Source: Roseiarcus sp050015935 (GTDB taxonomy: Bacteria > Pseudomonadota > Alphaproteobacteria > Rhizobiales > Beijerinckiaceae). Taken from it: 22,091 nt of DNA. The translations under genes were made by a program, and so were the position numbers. Below the pieces are notes generated by a model. It ran no database searches, was not told the origin of the DNA, and worked only from the letters and a program-made list of their open reading frames with translations. The stretch lies in NCBI GenBank assembly GCA_050015935.1, contig JBEKAL010000021.1, forward strand, positions 1 to 22,091, given 5' to 3'. This document shows positions 6,955 through 13,169 of the stretch, piece after piece. Position 1 is the first letter of the stretch. Each line of letters begins with the position of its first letter.

Positions 6955-9388
6955 TCGGCGCGATCGCGCGAGTGAATTGAATGGCGAGCTTATAGACGTC
7001 GTCGTCGTCCTTTTTCTCCTTCTCGCCGTCCATAGCCTTCTCGAGCTTTCGCTGCTTGTCATCGTGGATCATCGCCATGCCCACGAGCACGACGCCGATC
7101 TCAAACTGCTTCTTGACTGCCGCGATGGGCAGCTTCGTGAGCTTAAGCTCGTTCTGTAGGCTTTTGTTGCTCTCATTCAGGTAGAACTTGTAGTTCGGCT
7201 CCCACTTGCCGTGCTCGTCGTTTTCGCCATCGTCGACGATGGTGAGGCAGTCATCGAGCGTTTCGAAGTACGTCTTCCAGTTGTTCGCATCCGCCCTTAC
7301 CCAGAACACCTCCGGAAAGTCGAGGCCGGCCTGACCGTCCTGCTGTTCGCCCGGCTTGTCCCCAGGGGGCTCCTTTTTCGTTTTCTTCTTGGTCTTGTCG
7401 TCGTTCTCTAGCGCGGCCAGCACCCCGATCTTCGCCTTGTTCGGGAACTCGGCGCCTGTCGCGGGATCTTTGACCGTCAGTTCCATCTCGATCACGTCGC
7501 CGGCCTTCAGGTCTCCCGGCAGATCGATCGAGAGGTTGGCGCGACCATCGGCAAGATTTGGGCCGGTGTAGTCTTCGAGCGGCACGCGTTTGCCCTCGAC
7601 GATCCGAGCAAAATCCTTGATTCCGCGGTCGACCTTGCGGGTGAAGTAGTCGTCAACGACATCAGTGTCGAAGGCGATCCGGACCCTGCTTTCCAGATGC
7701 GCGGCGCGGGCCAAAAGCTCGCCCTCCTCCCTGCCGGCGAAGCGGAAGAAGGTCGGTTGCTGTTTGCCGTTGAATGGCTTGTCCGACGACTCCTTGGTCT
7801 CCGGCTTAAACGGATTGTGCAGCCGCTGGCCCAAGCCAAAGATGCGTGCAAGCGACGGAGAACTCTTTAGCACCCGCTTGAGCACATCCTCCAGCGGCTT
7901 GTTGTCGGCGAGCTGCGCCTCGACATCCAGCTTTTGCCGGGCGTTTTTCAGCAGGCGCAGGCCGGGGTGTTCGTTGAGCGCCTGCTCAATTTTCTTCTCG
8001 ACCTCCATGGCGAACGCGTTGTCTTCCACAAGACGGTCGCGGCTGGGCATGAACATGTCGTACTGCTCCATCGCCGTGAGTGACGAGCAGTCGAGGACGA
8101 CGAGCAGATCCTTGGCGAGACGCTGCAGCCCGACCTTTTTTCGGGCGAAAATGTTCGCCTTGATGTAGCCCTGTGTTTGACCGTTAATGGTGAAGACCAC
8201 GCCCTCGGTGTTGCGGTAGGTGTCGGAGGAGCCCGGTGTGAAGGCGAAGATGCGCGCGATCAGTTCGTGTCCCTGCACCGTGATTGTGATCTCAGCCGGC
8301 TTGATGTCTTCGAGGTTTGCGTTCCCGTTGAGCCGAGCAAAAAGCCCGCTCATCGTTTCCACCTGCTCGCTACCGGACTTCAGGTGCTCCCGGCATTCGT
8401 GGAAGCGCATCGGTAGCGCGGGCTCTGGCAGCAGAAGGTCGATCTTAGGGCGGAGGCCGCTGCGGCGCAGGATGTTGGATACGCTGGTCAGGTTATATTC
8501 GTAGAGCTTCACTAGCGTGCCGTGGCCGACCATGCGCTTGTAAGCGTCGTCCCCCTTGGGGAACAGAGGCATCTCGTCGGCCTTGAAGCGAAGCACGCTT
8601 CCGGCGCGTGGCGCCTCGTCCGCGCCGATCGGCGCCAAATAGGAATAGAATGGCGTCGGGATGTTCAGGCCCTCGCCCTCGCGCCGGACCACAGTGATGC
8701 CCCAGCAGTCATCGTCCTGATCCGTCGGGTAGTCAGCGCGCACCGCCGGATTGCCGAGCAGTTTGGGATGCCGTTTCGATACGATGAGTTGCAGCTTGCG
8801 CGTGCCGCAGAACCGGATGGCGCCAGTACTGCCCTGACCGTATTTGCCCTGCGCGAACTTCACCTTGAACTTGTTGCGCTTGCCCAAGCTCAGCAGCGTC
8901 TGTGGGAAGGCCTTCGGTGTCTGGCCTTCACCGAGGTCTGCGACGTTGACGCAGGGTTTCTGACCCTTCGGTCCGGTGACGAAGACGGAGATGCCTTCCG
9001 CGACCTGCGTCCGCATCTTGACTGGCCATTCCTCGACGCGGCCACCCGTCACTTTGAGGGTACCGGCCCAAGTCTTCTCGATGAAGCGGTTGACAGCCTC
9101 TCGCATCGAGCCGGGTGCCTTGGTTTCGTCCTCTGGATCGATTTCGGCCAGCATGCATTCGAGCATCAGGCGGGAGTCTATCGTGTTCACGAGCTTCTCG
9201 TTGACGGCGAAGTCGGAGCGCGCCTGCTGGTTGCCGGCCCGATTCCAGTTGAGTTCGTCGTCGCCGTAGTAGCGCCAATTATCCGGGTTGTCCCACACCC
9301 CCCACTTCTTGAGGATCGCAACGACTTCCTCCTCGCCGTCGGCGTGGATGAGCTCAAGGCACACCTTCTTCGCTTCATCATATTTCAC
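6866..9388 (-). CDS. Large GHKL-fold ATPase (Hsp90/MutL/MORC-like), candidate defence effector or motor
   Basis: The protein has 840 residues. The GTG start is supported by AGGGAGGA about 7 nt upstream. The N-terminus carries the Bergerat-fold signature: N-box VNEKLVNTIDSRLM (62-75, with E64, N68, D71), G1 box VADLGEGQTPKAF (149-161, DxGxG), lid box GKYGQGSTGAIRF (181-193) and GHGTLVKLYEY (288-298), resembling the GT segment that closes the ATP site. The middle has beta-rich segments and a helical stretch (about 440-510). About residues 560-660 (FRFAGREEGELL, VRIAFDTDVVDDYFTRK, LPGDLKAGDVIEMELTV) look like a beta-sandwich module. A Lys/Pro/Gly/Gln linker follows (about 665-690), then a C-terminal alpha-beta region. 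I see no nuclease or helicase motif. It is probably cytosolic, cleaving ATP to switch a clamp-like dimer. It lies 41 bp behind the 89-aa gene, in one operon, and faces the methyltransferase. Confidence 0.82.
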   Translation of the reverse strand: MKYDEAKKVCLELIHADGEEEVVAILKKWGVWDNPDNWRYYGDDELNWNRAGNQQARSDFAVNEKLVNTIDSRLMLECMLAEIDPEDETKAPGSMREAVNRFIEKTWAGTLKVTGGRVEEWPVKMRTQVAEGISVFVTGPKGQKPCVNVADLGEGQTPKAFPQTLLSLGKRNKFKVKFAQGKYGQGSTGAIRFCGTRKLQLIVSKRHPKLLGNPAVRADYPTDQDDDCWGITVVRREGEGLNIPTPFYSYLAPIGADEAPRAGSVLRFKADEMPLFPKGDDAYKRMVGHGTLVKLYEYNLTSVSNILRRSGLRPKIDLLLPEPALPMRFHECREHLKSGSEQVETMSGLFARLNGNANLEDIKPAEITITVQGHELIARIFAFTPGSSDTYRNTEGVVFTINGQTQGYIKANIFARKKVGLQRLAKDLLVVLDCSSLTAMEQYDMFMPSRDRLVEDNAFAMEVEKKIEQALNEHPGLRLLKNARQKLDVEAQLADNKPLEDVLKRVLKSSPSLARIFGLGQRLHNPFKPETKESSDKPFNGKQQPTFFRFAGREEGELLARAAHLESRVRIAFDTDVVDDYFTRKVDRGIKDFARIVEGKRVPLEDYTGPNLADGRANLSIDLPGDLKAGDVIEMELTVKDPATGAEFPNKAKIGVLAALENDDKTKKKTKKEPPGDKPGEQQDGQAGLDFPEVFWVRADANNWKTYFETLDDCLTIVDDGENDEHGKWEPNYKFYLNESNKSLQNELKLTKLPIAAVKKQFEIGVVLVGMAMIHDDKQRKLEKAMDGEKEKKDDDDVYKLAIQFTRAIAPIILPMIQSLGDLADEEIDLSDLVGQPEAA

Positions 9389-9429
9389 GCGCGGTCCTCC
9401 CTGAGCAGGCCGCTGAGGCTGACGTAACT

Positions 9430-9699
9430 TCAGAGCTTGAAATCCACAATTTCCTTCGCGCCGGTGGAGAGCATCCGCGCCTTGAGCGCGTCGATTTCTT
9501 TGGACAGTGCCCCCGCGATCCGTTTCACGTCGGCTTCGCTGTAGTCATAAGCATTTCGATTGCCTAATTTTGCGATTGTACGGATAGCCTTAATCGCCGT
9601 TCTGGTGCGGCTTTCGGCCAAAGCGACAAACTTTTCGCGCTTTCCATTGGGCTTGACGGCCTTCAATCTCTTACCTTCCGCGGCAATCCCGTCGAGCAT
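9430..9699 (-). CDS. Small helical protein, operon partner of the GHKL ATPase
   Basis: This encodes 89 residues. GGAGG lies 5-6 nt upstream of the ATG, a strong ribosome site. The sequence is charged and helical: KREKFVALAESRTRTAIKAIRTI (residues about 20-42), then KLGNRNAYDYSEADVKRIAGAL and a C-terminal helix EIDALKARM. The core R-x-x-x-A-I-x-A-I-R-x-I-x-x-L-x-N-R-x-x-Y-x-Y-x-E-x-D-V-x-x-I resembles a small protein family I have seen next to defence and mobile genes, but I know no function for it. It precedes the ATPase gene by 41 bp on the same strand, so it is probably a stoichiometric partner or DNA/nucleotide-state regulator. It has no signal peptide and no cysteines. Confidence 0.75.
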   Translation of the reverse strand: MLDGIAAEGKRLKAVKPNGKREKFVALAESRTRTAIKAIRTIAKLGNRNAYDYSEADVKRIAGALSKEIDALKARMLSTGAKEIVDFKL

Positions 9700-9996
9700 A
9701 TGAGCCTCCGTACGTTACGCTGCATGCGCCAAATTAGCGAAATGAATTTCATCTAAATTAGAGGATATACGAAGTCAACTGGAATCTGGTGAGGCTCGTA
9801 AATTAGTCGCTTGGCAGGAGCGAGTCCTTCGTGAGCTGTCCTGACGTCGCGACGCCGATCTCGCTACGGCTAGCGCCGCCCTCGAGGTCAAGCGTTGAAG
9901 TCTTAGGGCTGACGGCCTCGCGAGCGCCCCTTGCCTTTTGCCGCGCGCCCGCGTAGGGCCGCTCGAACCTCCCCTAGCCTCACGAGCGCTTCCCCC
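9700..9996. other. Intergenic region, right edge of the low-GC island
   Basis: This 297-bp stretch separates the divergent ATPase operon and ychF. The first 110 bp or so are AT-rich and carry the 7-mer AAATTAG three times (9731-9737, 9755-9761, 9800-9806) besides the promoter and palindrome described separately. From about 9845 chromosomal composition returns, so I place the right edge of the island near 9850. An open frame without a start codon (9746-9844) ends in this stretch and may be a gene remnant. The ychF start has no clear Shine-Dalgarno sequence. Confidence 0.45.
9742..9778 (-). promoter_or_regulatory. Candidate promoter and palindromic operator of the ATPase operon
   Basis: On the minus strand TTGACT (9778-9773) is a good -35 match; 17 bp further lies TAGATG (9755-9750), a weak -10. 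An 11-bp palindrome ATGAATTTCAT (9742-9752) overlaps the proposed -10, about 43 bp before the ATG at 9699, a normal place for a repressor site. The -10 is poor, so this is tentative. Confidence 0.35.
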
Positions 9997-11094
9997 ATGG
10001 GCTTCAAATGCGGCATCGTCGGCCTGCCCAATGTCGGCAAGTCGACGCTCTTCAACGCGCTGACCCAGACCGCGGCGGCGCAGGCGGCCAATTACCCGTT
10101 CTGCACCGTCGAGCCCAACGTCGGCGACGTCGCGGTGCCTGACCCGCGGCTCGAGACGCTGGCGCGCATCGCGCACTCGAAGGAAATCGTTCCGACGCGC
10201 TTGACCTTCGTCGACATCGCCGGCCTCGCGCGCGGCGCTTCGAAGGGCGAGGGGCTCGGCAATCAGTTTCTCGCCAATATCCGCGAATGCGACGCGATCG
10301 CGCATGTCGTGCGCTGCTTCGAGGACGACGACGTCGCCCATGTCGAAGGTCGCATCGATCCGCTCTCGGACATCGCGACGGTCGAAACCGAATTGATGCT
10401 CGCCGATCTCGAGAGTCTCGAGCGCCGCGTCGCGCCAATGGAGAAGAGGGCCAAGGGCGGCGACAAGGACGGCAAGGAGTTGCTCGAACTGGCGCAGCGA
10501 AGCCTCGCCGAATTGCGCGAGGGCCGGCCCGCGCGGGCGGCCGGCGTGAGCCGCGAGGAGCGCAAGCAGTTCCAGTCGCTCGGGCTCCTGTCCTCGAAGC
10601 CGGTGCTCTACGTCTGCAACGTCGAGGAAGCCTTCGCCGACAAGGGCGACGCGTTCGCCGACGCGGTGCGCGATCAGGCGGCCAAGGAGGGCGCGGCCGC
10701 CGTCGTCGTCTCCGCGAAGATCGAGAGCGAGATCGCCGTGCTGCCGGCGGACGAGCAGAAGGATTATCTCGAAGCGGTGGGCCTGGCGGAACCCGGCCTC
10801 AACCGCGTCATCCGCGCCGGCTACGATCTGCTGCATCTCGTGACCTTCTTCACCGCCGGACCGAAAGAGGCGCGGGCCTGGACGGTCGAAAAGGGCGCGC
10901 GCGCGCCGCAGGCGGCGGGCGTCATCCACACCGACTTCGAGAAAGGCTTCATCCGCGCCGAGGCGATCGCCTACGACGATTATGTCGCGTTCAACGGCGA
11001 AGCGGGCGCGCGCGAAGCCGGCAAGCTTCGTCTCGAAGGCAAGGACTATGTCGTCGCCGACGGCGACGTGATGCATTTCCGCTTCGCCAACTGA
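9997..11094 (+). CDS. ychF: Redox/ribosome-associated P-loop NTPase YchF (Obg family)
   Basis: The protein has 365 residues, close to the usual 363. The start is MGFKCGIVGLPNVGKST, as in the family; an in-frame ATG at 9931 would add an unconserved tail. The G1 loop is GLPNVGKST (8-16); G3 is DIAGLARGASKGEGLGNQFL; the G4 position reads NVEE (VLYVCNVEEAF) in place of NKxD, the change that gives this family its preference for ATP over GTP. The C-terminal TGS domain spans about residues 280-365 (LLHLVTFFTAGPKEARAWTV to GDVMHFRF). YchF binds ribosomes and takes part in stress and translation control. From memory, pth usually lies just upstream in Hyphomicrobiales; here the island occupies that side, and downstream only a fragment of a MaoC gene remains. 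Confidence 0.97.
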   Translation: MGFKCGIVGLPNVGKSTLFNALTQTAAAQAANYPFCTVEPNVGDVAVPDPRLETLARIAHSKEIVPTRLTFVDIAGLARGASKGEGLGNQFLANIRECDAIAHVVRCFEDDDVAHVEGRIDPLSDIATVETELMLADLESLERRVAPMEKRAKGGDKDGKELLELAQRSLAELREGRPARAAGVSREERKQFQSLGLLSSKPVLYVCNVEEAFADKGDAFADAVRDQAAKEGAAAVVVSAKIESEIAVLPADEQKDYLEAVGLAEPGLNRVIRAGYDLLHLVTFFTAGPKEARAWTVEKGARAPQAAGVIHTDFEKGFIRAEAIAYDDYVAFNGEAGAREAGKLRLEGKDYVVADGDVMHFRFAN

Positions 11095-11104
11095 GCCTCG
11101 AGCG

Positions 11105-11208
11105 ATGGACAAGCTCTATTTCGAGGACTTTCCGCTCGGTGAAATCGTCGAATACGGCGACGCGCCGGTCGCCGCAATCGTCGGCCGCCTCGACCGCGCC
11201 GTGAGGCC
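11105..11208 (+). pseudogene. Truncated MaoC-family dehydratase, N-terminal fragment only
   Basis: An ATG 10 bp after ychF begins MDKLYFEDFPLGEIVEYGD, the N-terminal signature of MaoC-like (R)-specific enoyl-CoA hydratase/dehydratase proteins, which are normally about 150 residues long. After about residue 22 the similarity fades, and no hot-dog core or catalytic D-x-x-x-x-H follows. The frame stays open to 11404 but runs antisense through the end of cpdB, so that part is not genuine. The visible remnant is therefore about 25-34 codons, cut off at or near the cpdB 3' end. The tight spacing suggests the gene was once translationally coupled to ychF. A small functional peptide is unlikely. Confidence 0.65.
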
Positions 11209-13077
11209 TCATTTCGGCTCGACGCGATATTTGATGAATCCGCCGGCGGCCGCGCCCATCGGCGTGAGCGTGACGCTGGACGGCGGCGCGGCGCCCGCCG
11301 CGGCGGGCGAAGTCGCGAATGTCGCGACGACTTGGGGCGGCCACGGCGTGAAACGCCAATTGCCGTCGGACTTGGGCTCGAGGCGGCGGGTCTCGACGAT
11401 GTAGCGCACCATCACGTCGCGGTTGGTGTCGGGCGCCTCCAGCACAATCGTCGATCCGTCGCAGCCGGGAAAATTGCCGCCGCCGTTGGCGCGGTAATTG
11501 TTGGTGACGACGATAAAGAATTGGCTCGGGTCGATCGGCTCGCCGCGGAACGTGAGCGCGCCGATGCGATGCGCGTCGGGCGCGACGAGCTTGCCGTCGC
11601 TGTCGTAGCGCGAAGGCTGGGTCACGTCGATTTCGTAATTCACGCCGTCGATCACGTCGAAATTGTAGGAGGCGAAGTTCGCGTCGAGAAGCGGCTGCTC
11701 GGCGCTCGAGTCCGGGTCGATGCGGAGAAATAGGCCCGCCGATCTCTCCAGCCATTCGCGCAACGTCGCGCCGTCGATCTTCACCGCGCGCAAGGCGTTG
11801 GGATAGAGATAGAGATCCGCGACGTTCTTGATCGCGATCGGCCCCGCCTCGACGTCGGTGTAATAGTCCGGGCCCCCGCGTCCGCCCGATTTGAACGGCG
11901 CCGCGGCGGAAAGAATCGGCAGGCCCGCAAGGGCCGGCAGGGTCCGAGCGAGACGATTCACGTACCAGATTTGCGCGGCGTTGACGATTTGCACCGACGG
12001 ATCGTCCGCGACCAGCGCGAAATAGGAATTGATCGGCGAAGCGATTTCGCCGACGGGCGAGCGGACGTAGGCGAGCGTCGCCTCGTGCGCCGCCTTCGCC
12101 GCGGCGAGCACGCCGACGTCGGCCTCGATCAGCGCCGTGACCGCGTCGCCCTCGCGCCTATAGATCGGCCGCGCTTCGACCTTGGCCGCGGCGACCCGCC
12201 AGCCGGCGCCGGCGCGCTCCAGAGAAAGATCGATGACGCCGAGATGCCCGCCCCAGAAGCCGGGCATGACGGCGGGCACGCCGTGCAAGGCGCCCTCGGC
12301 GACGTCGACGCCGTCGATCCCTGCGAAATCCGCGCCCGGCAAGAGCAAATGCTGGTGGCCGAGGAACATCGCGTCGATGCCGCCCACCGCCGCCAGCGCC
12401 AGGGCGGCGTTCTCTTCTCCGGGCCGCGGCGGCGGCTTGCGGGAAACGCCGGAGTGGCAGAGCGCGACGACGAGATCGACGCCTTCAGCGCGCAACGCCG
12501 GAACGTGAACGCGCGCGGCTTCGACGATTCCGATCGTCGTCGCCCGACCGTTCAAATGGCTCTGGTCCCATTGCGCGATCTGCGGCGGCGTGAAGCCGAT
12601 CACGCCGATCCGGAGGCGCCGCTCGACGCCCGCTTGGTCGCGCAGCGCCGGCTCCAGAATCAGCCAAGGCTTGAAATAGAGCGAGCCGTCGGGGCGAAGG
12701 ATGTTGCAGCTGAGCGCGGGAAAATTCGCCCCGGCGAGCGCGACTTCGAGAAAGTCGAGGCCGTAATTGAATTCGTGGTTTCCGATCGCGCATGCGGCGT
12801 AGCCCAATTCGTTCATCGCGCCGATCATCGGATGGATTTCGCCCCTCTTCAGGCCCATCGACAGAGCCGCGTAATCGCCGAGCGGCGAACCCTGGATGAT
12901 GTCGCCGTTGTCGAAGAGAATGGCATTGACGACTTCGGCGCGCGCTCTCGCGACGAGCGAAGCGGTCTTGGCCAGGCCGACCGTGTCGTCCGGCCTGTCG
13001 CGGTAATAGTCGTAGGCGAAAATATTGGCGTGAAGGTCGCTCGTGCCGATCAGGCGCAGAAACAGGCCGGCGCTCAT
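11209..13077 (-). CDS. cpdB: 2',3'-cyclic-nucleotide 2'-phosphodiesterase/3'-nucleotidase
   Basis: This encodes 622 residues from the ATG at 13077 (GAGGA about 5 nt upstream). The metallophosphoesterase half shows TSDLHANIFAYDYY (D14, H16), DNGDIIQG (D59), GNHEFNYG (N100, H101), CHSGVSR and GHQHLLLPG, supplying the two-metal site. The C-terminal 5'-nucleotidase domain has the long insert SGGRGGPDYYTDVEAGPI typical of CpdB, and YRANGGGNFPGC for base stacking. The enzyme hydrolyses 2',3'-cyclic nucleotides and 3'-nucleotides for nucleotide scavenging. Odd: CpdB is normally periplasmic, but from this start there is no signal peptide, and the 90 bp upstream encode only an Arg-rich extension. Either export differs, the enzyme is cytosolic, or the true start is elsewhere. 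It lies 92 bp downstream of the PodJ-like gene on the same strand. Its stop abuts the MaoC remnant. Confidence 0.93.
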   Translation of the reverse strand: MSAGLFLRLIGTSDLHANIFAYDYYRDRPDDTVGLAKTASLVARARAEVVNAILFDNGDIIQGSPLGDYAALSMGLKRGEIHPMIGAMNELGYAACAIGNHEFNYGLDFLEVALAGANFPALSCNILRPDGSLYFKPWLILEPALRDQAGVERRLRIGVIGFTPPQIAQWDQSHLNGRATTIGIVEAARVHVPALRAEGVDLVVALCHSGVSRKPPPRPGEENAALALAAVGGIDAMFLGHQHLLLPGADFAGIDGVDVAEGALHGVPAVMPGFWGGHLGVIDLSLERAGAGWRVAAAKVEARPIYRREGDAVTALIEADVGVLAAAKAAHEATLAYVRSPVGEIASPINSYFALVADDPSVQIVNAAQIWYVNRLARTLPALAGLPILSAAAPFKSGGRGGPDYYTDVEAGPIAIKNVADLYLYPNALRAVKIDGATLREWLERSAGLFLRIDPDSSAEQPLLDANFASYNFDVIDGVNYEIDVTQPSRYDSDGKLVAPDAHRIGALTFRGEPIDPSQFFIVVTNNYRANGGGNFPGCDGSTIVLEAPDTNRDVMVRYIVETRRLEPKSDGNWRFTPWPPQVVATFATSPAAAGAAPPSSVTLTPMGAAAGGFIKYRVEPK

Positions 13078-13169
13078 GCGATCCTCGAACTCGAGAAAGC
13101 GAATCGAGGCACCTTGGAGCGGGCGCCCGAATGTGGGAACCTTTTCCCTGTCCGCGATCTTCGGGCGCG

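Noticed and set aside
9945..9996. GGTTCGAGC on the minus strand, like a tRNA T-loop
   Set aside because: The flanking bases do not form a T-stem, and no acceptor, anticodon or D arms can be drawn.
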